A DNA stretch of 64,000 nucleotides from Luidia sarsii (lineage: Eukaryota > Echinodermata > Asteroidea > Paxillosida > Luidiidae), in the NCBI GenBank assembly GCA_949987565.1, contig OX465107.1:25097727-25161726 (forward strand). Reading direction: 5' to 3'. The translations under genes and the position numbers were made by a program. The notes beneath the pieces are model-generated. The model was not told where the DNA came from. It searched no databases and was given only the letters and a program-made list of their open reading frames with translations. The stretch's first letter is position 1. Every line of letters begins with the position of its first letter. This document shows, in pieces, positions 40,001 through 52,000 of this stretch.

Positions 40001-43000
40001 AAACTGTAGTGTGTAGGCAGCGGAAACAAACATACATTTGGTTTCCTCTGCAAATTGCTCATTCCCTCCGGATAGTGGGACTTCCCTCGTTTCCCAGCTG
40101 TTGGTGGTGTGGGGGGGGGGGGGCTGACTGTCATTCCTGCTACACACAATGAATGAACAATGCCCTTGGTATCCACTACCACCGCAGCCAGCTATCCCCC
40201 ACCATTGGGAAGGCACACTCACTCTCTCTCACCATGCTCTCACACACGTATACAGCCTACAGGAGCCCTTTCGGTCAGCGTCTCTGTTGTTATGTTAGCA
40301 TTACCCCAGCTGAGAAAACCAAGAAAACCACATCTGGACACGGCTGGAAATGTTTTTAAAATCTGCTGCCAGAGTGGCTGACTAACCTTTGGGGATTCCA
40401 TTTTTTTTTTTTTTTTTTTTTTTTTGGGGGGGGGGGGGTTACCAGCCCCTGCTGTCTATGTGCTTGGTAGGTACATGTTGTTGTCTTTAATGGTAGGCCT
40501 CAAGGAATCTGGCTATTATTAATTTCTTTGAGAGTGCAGGGTTAGTGGTTGGGTTTTCTTAAATCGGTGCGGCAATAAAAACTGCACAGGGAGGGCACAT
40601 AGGCTGCAGCTCTGTTGTTGGCAAAGTTGGGAGGCTAACCACAGCTGATGATGATGCCCACTAAGGGAGTCTGTGATATTGGAAACCCCAAACATCCTGT
40701 TCCTCTCCCCACCCCACACCACCACCACCCTGACATCAACTTGTGATCACTCACAGGAGAGAGACCAGAGAGGCCCCGATGCTCAAGACAAGAGCAACCA
40801 CTACCAGCCCCTGACTGTTTTATTACTTAGTGTCGGACTGCTCCAGGAACCAGTTCCTCAACTAAGGGTCGGGTTGTTTCCGATCAAAGGCTTTGCACGT
40901 TTCAAAGTACAGTATTCAAACCCTCTTTCATGTCTGGCACAGCCCAAACATGGGTTTGAGTGTCAGAAGAGAAATACCCCCCCTTATTAGCCCTGATGGA
41001 AGCCTGTGCTTGAAATTTAATTGGTTGGAAGAAACTGGCGGATTGCTCTCCCAAATCCCAGACCATGATTCATTCAACAGGGTTGATGAGTTATAACTTG
41101 TGGTTGAAAAGTGGCATGAGTGGAGTGACTTCATGTAGAATAAGCCAAGTTGGCACTCTCAGTTTCTAAAAAAAAATTGTTTCAGTGTAAATCTGCTCAT
41201 GCAAGGCGACAGACCAAAATTAGCATTCATTGTTGGCAAGTACATGTACCTAAGAATGTAGACTACATGCATGCTAATTTTAGATCTTACCAAAGATGGT
41301 TGTATGATTGCATTGTCAGTGTCTGTCCCAGTGAAAGTTACACACTGTAGTTGTCATGTTTTTGTTTGTCTGGAGTTTTGAGTGAAAGTGGAAATGAAAC
41401 ACTTTGTAATTAATGCTGTCTGTCTGTGAGGGAGCTACGTACATGTGTACATGACATGTACATGTAGGCCTACATGACATGTACATTGTAGGCCTACATG
41501 TGTAGGTGTGTCCAGTGACTCCAGTCCTAGACCACAGTGTGCATTGGCTTTGACATCCTTAAATTAGACAGCAGTAACTGCTGGCCATCAGACCAGTCCA
41601 GGAAAGCTGGTGCATTGGAACAGGACTGAATGAAGACTTACTACTCAGTTCTGGGGTTAAGTCAACCTCTTTGGAGCCGAGTCTTCTGAAAGATTGATCA
41701 AACATCGGGAGAGTGAGAAATAAGAAGAGTACAGCTGTTAACGCAAATCAAAAGAACAGTTGGACTGTAAGTAGTGACTAGTCACACCCCTATTTTGCCC
41801 GAATTTGCAAAATACCGGGACCTTGTTTGTGTCCTATCCTGTCCTGTTTTGTTAGGGCTATTGATGTCAGTCGCATCAAATTTACTGCCTCATCCTGTAT
41901 CAAGGTGTTTAATCACAAGCCTGACCCAAAACCTCAGTATCCTGCGCAGCTCAGGTTTTGGACAGTTGGCCGTGAGTGAACTGCAGCTCCACTAAGCCGT
42001 TGATATACTGTACCCTGCTGCCATCCAGTGATGTTAAATCAGAAAGGCATTTCTTTAGCCGAAGGCAATTTGTGATTGGTGTCAACAAAGACACAGTATA
42101 GCCCGTCTGATTTTCCCCCGAGATCACATCTATTACTTTTTATATTAGTATTAGGTAGTGGTACGCATTCCCAAGAATATCTGTGGTTTTTCCTTGATAC
42201 TTACATGTACATTGGACATGATGTATGTATATGTGTTTACTCAAAATAGCAGTGACTGATCTAGTGTGGTATTTGCCCATTTGGGGAACATTTTTCCGGG
42301 ATGAGTTTTTGGAGCCTTGTAGGGTGAGTACCGGTATTAGTAATGACTCCCTTCCCACTGTGCTCCATGAACTCAAGATGGCCATCCATCAGAAGAGTAA
42401 ATGCCACTGAATTTGTGTGTAGAAGTGCTATTTAGGACTGGAATCCATTCAGTGAATGTGTGAAGCACAGATTGATGGCTTGCTTCAAGTTTCAATTTTT
42501 TTAGCACATTGGAAATCGGATCTAAAATTTGCTCAACTGTACATGTACATGCACATTGTGTGTACATCTTGTACACACAATCATGATATCTCCCTTCTCT
42601 CCTTTCAATACAAATGTCATTTAGATGATGCAAAACTTGTACCCACATACAACATTGATCCAAAAATAAGTTCATTTCATCTTCTGTTATCCCTTTTTTC
42701 CCCTTCTAAACATCTCACCTGCTGGAAAATTTGTGTCAGCAGTGAATGAGTGAGCCCAGTGTGCTCAATCATTCCGCTCCAAGTGACATCTCCATGGTAG
42801 CAGTCGCCATGGTATCAAACAGCAGCCCAGATGCTGTCAGTGACATAGACATGGATAGCATATGGGTTGTGCAATGCTGGTTGGTGGGTCACTCAGGGAA
42901 ACAGTGGCATTGAAATCTGTCATTTCATCTCCTTATCAGAGCAGTACATGTACATGATGCAGCTGAGCATAGTAAGAGCTCTGACCAAGGCAAGCACATC

Positions 43001-46000
43001 TGATGTCTCAACATTCATTTGTACATATGTATGTATGTGTATGGTACCCGGTATGTGTACACTTGATGCCCTCGGCCAAAGACCACACTTCATTTTTACA
43101 AGATGCAATCTTCAAACCATTGTGCCTATCACAGACACCATACTCAGTGGACTACACTGTAGTCACCTTGCCTGTAAGTGTAAGTATAATTTACACGTGT
43201 GCAACTGTGCATGTACATACATGTATACCGGTAATGTACATGTACATGTACCGGTAATGTACATGTACCGGTAAATGTCTTGGTTAAAATCTGTCATTAT
43301 TGTTAACAGACCTTTTAGTAAGGTACAGTGCATGTATCATGATGTATGATTTTTTGATGCAATTCAGAGAGGTACATTGTACATGTACATTGTACCTGCT
43401 ACCCATTTACATTTGTACACGCGTACATTACACATGTACATATGTACATGTACATGTACAACTGTACATTACACAGTTTCATGTGCAGTATTGTATGTGT
43501 ACATACTACATACATTGTACATGTATGTACATGTACATGTACTAAACTGTACTGTAGATGTAAAGTACATGTACACAATTGTACATGTGCATGCTTCATT
43601 TCTTGATACAGAGACATCTGGTCTACAGTATGTACAGCACATGCTTGGTACACACAGTTCATGTACTGTACATATACATGTACATGTGTACATGTACATG
43701 AACTGTATGTACTAAGCATGTACTGTACATGTACATTGTACATTGTATCATACATGTAGTACATTGTGTACATGTACATGTACAGTAGCATAATGAATAT
43801 CTGAAATGCCCTTTGTACAGACACACTGACTCACCCATTTTGCGATGGTGTGATGGGGTACTTTGCATTGTCTTTTTGTGACTAAACTTAAATCGTCACC
43901 TGACTACAGCACACCTGAGCCCCCACCCTGGTCACTCATCCACAGCCATCCCAAGTGATAAGCAGAAAAGAAGTACCGGTACACGCTCTACATGTACAAT
44001 GTACTGTACATGTAAGGACTGAGGATATCCTACATGTGGGCTTGTTCCAACTTGTCTTCGGCTTGGCAAGAAATGTGAGATTTGGGCATTCAATCATTGC
44101 TGGAGACAGCCCACCTCCTTTATGGTTTTGTTTTGGTTGGAAGAGAATGATGAAATCCCCCACACTACACTAGAGGAGTAAAGTGAAGTGATGATGTCAG
44201 ATTGTGCCAGCATTGCTGTCTCCACGTTGGCCCAGCCAATCATACCACAAGGCCTCGCTGGCTGGCTGGCTGGTTGCCTCACTGGCTGGCCAGTGGTGTC
44301 ATTGCCTATGCGCCAGACCGGTTTCCAGTTAAAGGCAGGTTGACGTCATGCACTCTGTGACTAGGCCAGGGCTTTTCCCACCGGTGCCCTGCCCCACTGA
44401 TTACATTTACATTCTCTGCTTACGTGTACAGTACATGCGTGGCTGTGGTGGTCAACCCCCCACATGGGTTTAAAGGGTCTTATACTATCAGTTTCTGATT
44501 ACGTCAGAGAGGGAGGGGATTTACATGTACAGTCATCAGCCATGGTACAAAGGCCATCAGTTGTCATCAATATTTTGGTTGGGTGGGATTATCTGATGTA
44601 GTCCATCACCTACAATTCTGCATTATAATTACAGGTACATGTAGCACATCAGAAACTTGGGTCTTGCTTGAGTTCAGTGTGAGCAGTACAACATTTACAT
44701 TGTACTGTACATGTACATCTGTATGGCCTACATGTACATGTGGAATTGTGGATCTGTGTAAAGTCTGTTATACATGTAAGCTGCTGTTCATGTACATGTA
44801 CTGCAGATGAACGTTCAGCATTATATCCCCTTGTCGTTCGTACGGTAATGGATCACACCAGATCATGTCCACCAAATCCCCACTTCCTTTAACCTTCTAG
44901 TTTTTAATATTGGCAACAGAAAGCCCCCTACCCCTCCAATAATATAACAAGCCTGGGTTTCCTTGGAGAAACACTGATTGAATCACAGATTTTTATGACT
45001 AACTTCTCCTTCAGATGCCTTAACCAAGATGTGTCGTTGTATACTGTGTACTGCACATCAGCAGTAGTGTTGATGGTAATTTTGGTAGTGCAGTCAAACT
45101 AAATCTTCCATACAACTGACCGTTCACGGCTTTGCCTTGTTTTCTTTTTCATCGGTGCCAATGCAGCTGTCCATCCAAGAGCTCCTTTCCAACTCCTGCC
45201 ACAGTGACAAGCCCTCCTCAGCCTGTGATGTCATAGTCTATGACCAGAGCACGCAGGACCTGAGCCGCCTCTGCCCTGACAGCTTCATCGTTGTCCTGCT
45301 CAGCAAGCTAGCCGAAGCCTTCAAGACAGTCTCAATGCTGTCAGGTCAGTCTCCTCTCTCTCTTCTTTGGGGGAAAACTCTTTGCCTTTGAGAAAGGTCC
45401 TGCAAACATCCGTCTTTGAGAAAGGTCCATGGATTCCTTGTAACTTTCTGAAAGTCAAACAGTAAGAGTAGTGAGTGTCTTCTTGGAAAGCGATACAAAG
45501 TCTGGGGGGGGGGTGCAAAATGCCTACTATTTACTCAAATCTCTAAAATTGAAAAACACCAAATGGCAGGCCCTTCCCCTTAGCAGGACCTTGCTCGTTC
45601 CCATAGATATGGGTATCAAACTAAACAATCCATGCTAACAAAAAATCCATACAAAGCAAAAGATATCTGTCAAGTCATGTACAGTGTAAGTTTGTGGTAC
45701 CAGGTAATCACAATTAATGAACGCTAAGCCATCTACATGTACATGTACATCTATGTGATCACATACATGTACATGTAAGACCAACAAGGAAGTAAACCCT
45801 GGGTCTACCAGAGAGTCCTGAAAGTCCTTTTAAGAGAGAAATCAAGAACACAATGGTCTGATTGCTCAGGCATGGGATAATTCAAACCACTCAAAGACAA
45901 TCTGCTGTGTCAGTATTTTATGCAATGCTGTAATGCAAACAGCCTGCCTTCCCCCTCCATCAACAATGAACCTGCCATACAGTTCAGCTGACACCACAGA

Positions 46001-49000
46001 GCGAGATATGTACTTAACCCTGTGATCCAATCTATACGAAGGCTGACGTCATTCCTCCATCTCTTGATTAGTCCAGAAGTGGCTGAGAGATGAGAGAGAC
46101 AGGAAGGCAGACAAGGAGGGTCAGAGAGAGAGGCAGGGAAGGATAGCAGAGACCGAGAAAAAGACACAGGGACAGGGGGAGACCAGAGAGAGTCACAGAG
46201 ACAGAGAGGAAGGGTGACAGAGAGTGACAGGGAGGTAGAGAAAGACGTAGAGAGGTAGAAAGAGAGAGAGAGACAGGGACTGACAGAGAGAGTTAGGAGG
46301 TAACATTTAGATTAAATAGTATTGCAGAGCTCAGCATGAGATGTTGACATAGGTTTACTATTATAGCGATGGTCAATCTCTTAAGGTCATGCTGCCTTGC
46401 TCTCCATCTGTCCAGCTAATTCTCCATCTGGTAACCAAGAAGATTTGAGTTCAAAACAATTATAGCAAGCAAGCATGTCAATAACCAAGCGCACTGTAAA
46501 CAAACAAGCAGTCAGACTGACAACCAAGAGAAATCAATGGCGCGGGGAAAGGAAACAATGTTATAAAATAAACAAATAAATAAACAGCCAGAAACAAACA
46601 AACTGACATTCAAAAGCAAACAGAAAACAAAATTTGCTCAAAAGTCAAAACAGACTTAATGCGTATATTTGTGTCTGAACTAAGAAAAAAAATGTCAAAA
46701 ATTGTGGAATTTTACCCAAGTAAACTACATCACTTTGTCCTATCATTCAGGAGAATTCTGCGACCGCTGAAGATTCTCTAAGGAATCTGGAATGCACATC
46801 CCTTTAAGAAAATAGAATGTAAATGTATACACGGACAAACACAAACTTAGTCAAACCAAGCGCAGCACGTTTGACAAATGGCGCCTCCAGAATGTTCAAG
46901 CTTTTTCCTCCGATTGTCACTGTCAGAAATGTTTAGAGCCTTCTGCTCATCAGCCAATCACTGTGACCCCGGTATTCTGCGCGAAGCTGCCCCCTGCACC
47001 CGCCCCCCTTCTGTCGCACATCTCCCCGTTGCTCAACGATGCACTGCATCACTATACTAACGCGCAGCAATATATACGCAACCTCCTGGTCGGTGATATC
47101 TATTTTTAGCGGGGAACCGGGGAGGGGGGGGTTAGGGGAAATGAATGAATATGGAGTAGGGATCTCGGACTGTGCACAGCCAAGCAAGCCCTCCTACGCA
47201 TGTACTGTGCGTGTACATGCACTCTGTGTTGTGTGTGGGGGTGTGTGTGTGTGAGAGGCCATCTGCCTGAACGATGTCGCAAATATCAACCGATGAGTCA
47301 TCGCCGGCACCGGGGCCAATATGTGCGGGCAAATGGCTTTATATAGCCGGCTCCACTGGCTTGAGGCCATGCATTTTCATGCCTGCTGCTCACACTGGGC
47401 CTTCTGCACACAGATGGTTCTGTGGACACGCTGTGCAGTGTGTCCTCAGACTCTGCTGCAGGTTATCCAGATGGGACAGTGTACATGTACATGTAACATG
47501 CATATCATTCAACATAACTGACATTATTTCTGCACAACTTTGAATTCATCCGTTTTGTAGCACGTACATATGTACATATAGTACGTGTGCTTGTCAAGCC
47601 TGATTCAAACAGTCATTCAGTAGAATTTGATTGAATGTCAGTTACACTTCTTTATGGAGTCTCATGTTGTATCAGGTTTTTTCTAAAATGTCAATCCATG
47701 TGTGCATACATACATTGTACATGTACAAGTAGTTTCGGTTGTATGCCTTTGATCAGGTACCCGGTAGGAATATCCAGCATTGAAAAGTCACTTGTTTGAG
47801 TCTCAACTTCAAATGGTCTTTGTAATTGTAGTGAGTACAATTATTCTGGAATCAGTTTTGGTTTCATAGGTGCTTACGTGAATGTGGTAGTAGAAACACC
47901 AGGGGACTTTTTGCAATGGGAAAACCCACGCTATATTGATATGGACGTTGAAATGTCGTGAGTGGGATGGGATAGCATTTTGTTCTTTGTGAAATTCCGC
48001 AACATGTCATTTGGATGAGAATAACATTTGCTGGTACATGTGGGCACTGATTACAGTGCTACATGTTCAATTGTACATACATGTATGTAGTTTGTACAAT
48101 ATACAGTATACAGGTGATTGAGAATGATGCATCATTGCAATGAACTTGTTCCGTCTTTGCTGGTCTTTGTGCCAGTTATACATATGTACATGTACCTCCC
48201 TACAGTACCATATTTTCTCTGCATGTTGTACAGTGTACACATACACAATGCACTCGTACACTGAGGCACCGCACAAAAGCCCTGGCAACACCTGCCCTCA
48301 TTCATTACACGAACAGCGAACGCAGACCAGATTGTAAACAAAATGTAGCCGCTTTAACACGCTCGGAATTGAAATGGATCAATCCCGCTCTTCCGTTCCA
48401 TGGCTACGCATCAATAAATCGCTTTTTGTCTGATCAATCTGTGGACACCAATCCTGAGTGATGATGCTGCTCATGCCATTAACATGTACACTGTACACAA
48501 CAGTCATGTTCACATGTACAGTAGCCTACTATAACTCATTTTGTCCATACATACAATGTACAGTACTGTACCTTTAATAAAAATATACTTTTGTACAAAT
48601 GATGGCATTCTGAAGAGGAAACACTGCGCTTGGCTATTGATATTGTGGGAATTCACTTGGCTCCACCACGAGTAATACTGACGCTGAATTGGATAATAAT
48701 AACAATCCCTTGGAAAATGTATGGATCTTATGCTCCCTTCATAAGACCAGGAATTAGAATGGTTAGCAGGAGAAGGTTCCCGTGAGGAATAGGTAGTGGC
48801 CCTGTGCATCCAATCAATAGGTTTCATATGATCCATGATTACTGTATTACTGTGTGCCCTTGCCATTGATATATGAAGAGGAAGTTGAAGCAGAAGAGCA
48901 GGAGAAAATTCAATGAAGAATTATTTGCAGATGCTAAATAAATTTGCTTCAAATTATCGGTATTTAGTATTTACTGTATTCCTTTGTGCATTTGACGGCT

Positions 49001-52000
49001 GGAAATAACAATAGAAGAAGCAGAATACTAAATACTGAACAAAGACTAGAAGCAGAATACTGAACAAAGACTAGAAGCAGAATACTGAACAAAGACTAGA
49101 AGCAGAATACTGAACGAAGACTAGAAGCAGAATACTGAACAAAGACTAGAAGCAGAATACTGAACGAAGACTAGAAGCAGAATACTGAACGAAGAATTGG
49201 CACTGGCAGTGGCCATGTGGCTCAAATAAATATGCTTCCAATAATCCACATTTTCTGTATTTTCAACAATCTTGTCTTTGCCGGGGTTGGGGATGCCAGT
49301 CAGAGGCATTTAAACATATACTGGTGTACATGTACATGTACATGTATATCTTCAGGGATACCGCAAAGTCTTGGGTTCAAATCCCGGTCCAGTCAGATTT
49401 TGTTATAAAGCCGAGATCTCTTGCAGAAACTAACGTACCATCTTTTTCTGTCTTTGTCTTTTGCTTGGCCGACACAGGCGGGTTCACAGCGTTCAAGACA
49501 GCCTTTCCATACCTGTGTGAGACACAGGGCCAGCCGCCATGCACCATGCTTGGACCCAGTCTGTCACAGCCCTGCCTCCCAGTGACCAAAGTCGGCCCCA
49601 CTCGGGTCCTCAACTACCTCTACATTGGCTCACAGCAGGATGTGCTGGACGAGGCCACTATGCGGGCCAATGGCATCAACTATGTGCTGAACGTCAGCAA
49701 GACCTGCCCCTCGCCCACACACATCGCCCCCGGCCACTTCCACCGCATCCCCGTCCGAGACAACTACGGCGAGAAGCTCCTGCCCTGGTTTGAGGACGCC
49801 ATGGACTTCATCGGTGAGTGGCCGGGTTTTGGACAATTTGCTCTGCTTTTGGTTCTCTTGTTTGAGAATGTGTGGGCTGTTTCTAATTCTTGTTGCTGCC
49901 AAATCTCACAGACACAGCACACTGTGGCATTCCTCACACACTGTGGAAAGTTTGTGGCTGTACCATGTGGCTCTGAAAAGTGTGGACTTTTTAAAGTTCT
50001 AACATGTACCTTATGTGAAGAAAAGGAGTGGTTTCTGAAAAGGATGCCAACCTCAAATACTGTGATGTATGTGAATTGTTATGAGCCAGAATTGAAGATT
50101 TGATTGATTCTAATCTTGCTTTTTTTTCTTGTTCTTTTTTCTTTGAACAGAGAAAGTTCGGTCTGCCAACGGCTGTGTCATCGTGCACTGCTTGGCTGGC
50201 ATTTCCCGTTCACCAACCGTTGCTATTGCCTACATCATGAAGCACATGAACCTCGGTGTAGACGATGCCTACAGGTAAGTGCCCCACGCACACTCATCCA
50301 TGCATTGGATCGCATATTTGGCCAACATATGGTGGCAGAAGTGGCCGTTGAGAGCCGGGGGGCCTGCTTCAAAGCTTGGGCTTCCAATCTCAGTGATATC
50401 CAATACAGGCTTTTTTTTACAATGTGAGCAAGTGAGTGGCTGACACAGGAAAGAGCCCTCTTGTGAATACAACTTTTTGTCTCCCTGGCCAACAACAGAG
50501 GGCGCTATTACCATCTTTTCCAATCCATGTGAATGTCCTTTCCTCTGAGTGCCACTTGATTGTGATTTGGTTCACATTTTGGCAATCTGACAATTCTTAT
50601 TGTTTTTAACTTGTATCGATGTTCTGTGATTTTTTTATTTTTATATACATCTATTGTTTTACCCCTGTGAAGTGGTAAATGTAGGAATGACTTAATTACT
50701 TCTCTGCACATTGACAATTGTAACACCACAAGGATTAGTTTCCATTTGTTCTGGCCAAATGATCAAGCAAATTTGAAAAACAGCAGGAAATATGACAACA
50801 ACCAAATCATTTTGATACATGTTCTGCCAAATTTTTGTGTACTTTTGTTCCACTTCAGCAATCAAAAATTGAATGATTGTGAAAAGTTAGAGTGGAAGGT
50901 TTGTGGTGACACCATTAAAGTCATCAAATTTGAGAAGGAGAGTGTCTTTGAAAAGAGCCAGTAACTCAACATTTCAGACAGTATTTTCCCTGGCTGTCCT
51001 GCTAGCAATGATGGTGTAATATACATGTATATGATGTATAATATATGCCTTGTTCAGTAGTGGCCCTGCAAATCTTTTCCCACATTGTGATTCCACCACG
51101 CAAACCTTTACACAATTCTTATCTCGTGAATTATGTTTACTTGCCAGATACGTGAAGGACAAGCGCCAGTCGATCTCGCCCAACTTCAACTTCCTTGGTC
51201 AACTCCTGGAGTTTGAGAAGAGCCTGAACAAAGACAATCCACCGACCGCCTCCCCTTGCGGCGTGGCGCCCAGCCCGGCCGCCCCGACAAGCAGCCAGCC
51301 AACTACCTCGGAGCCCAGCAACTCGAATCCCGCAGCCTGCCCCAAGCTGCAGCCGCCGGCCACGCCCGCACCCACGCCGGACGTCCCGCCCCAGCTGGGC
51401 CTCCCCAACAACCCCAGGCTCCGCATCACCAAGCCAGAGGCTCCCTTTCCCGAGCCCATCCTGCTGACGGATGCTGAGAGCCGGCCGACCCCCGCCGAGC
51501 CCGTCACTCCTTCAAGTGCCGAGCCACGGACTTACAAGCGCTCCATCAGCCAGCAGAAGGACGGGGAGCGCACCCAGCCTGCCACCGCCGTTGCCGCCCT
51601 GCCCAGCCCCAAGTTCCGGGCTCGAGCCATCCCCCGGCCCAGCGGGCTGGATGTCAAGGTCTCCAAGATGGGGCCCATCTTCCTAGGCTCACCGCCACTC
51701 TCCGAGTCCAAGAAGTCCCGCTCAGGCAACAGCAGCCCCTGCGGGCTCCTGGAGCAGCTGGCCTGGGGCACCAGCCACCTCAGCGTCAACTCGCCCGAGG
51801 TCCGCCACAAGAATCCCTTCGAGCAGGCCTGCGCCCGCTTGCAGGAGGAGGCTGAGAAACGGGCCAAGGAGGAGGCAGCAGCCACCGGCAGCAGCAGCAA
51901 CAGCAGCAAGATTGACAAGACGGAGGCAGTGCCTGGCATACCAGAACCTCCAAGCCCAGCTCCAGTGAAGCCTGATCCTGCAAGTGCGGCATCGGCATCA

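Larger units (their letters stand above)
12850..49350. repeat. Compartment saturated with TACATG/TGTACA arrays
   Basis: Runs and scattered copies of the self-complementary words TACATGTA, TGTACA, ACCGGTAC and ACAGTAC occur in almost every few hundred bases of intron 1 and intron 2. They are nearly absent from 1-12850 and from 49350 to about 63850. Arrays mix 6-bp (TACATG) periods with 4-8-bp joints, so they are not one clean microsatellite. They generate many spurious open frames rich in Tyr-Met, Thr-Cys and Val-His. Breaks in the pattern occur at about 31.8-32.57 kb and 46.0-47.2 kb. Confidence 0.9.
45345..49477 (+). other. Intron 2 (no gene)
   Basis: A 4.1-kb GT-AG intron. It contains GGTCCTGCTAGGATCG-family fragments (45385-45430 and 45570-45600), a GA-rich tract, a CpG-bearing candidate regulatory block, TACATG arrays, a 25-bp minisatellite and a SINE fragment next to exon 3. 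Confidence 0.85.

Noticed and set aside
13316..43785. p53-type response elements (CATG cores) in TACATG arrays
   Set aside because: The words miss the purine/pyrimidine consensus at one position per half, and their huge number makes specific sites uninformative.
49018..49196. CRISPR-like array
   Set aside because: The 25-bp units are directly adjacent without spacers, in an animal intron.
49324..49477. Open frame running into exon 3 from a GTG in a TACATG array
   Set aside because: It crosses a SINE fragment and the splice acceptor. Exon 2 joins exon 3 in frame at 49478.
51050..51147. Upstream extension of the 742-residue open frame before exon 5
   Set aside because: This part is intron 4. 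The family-conserved YVKDKRQSISPNF begins at the TTGCCAG acceptor, and joining exon 4 keeps the frame.
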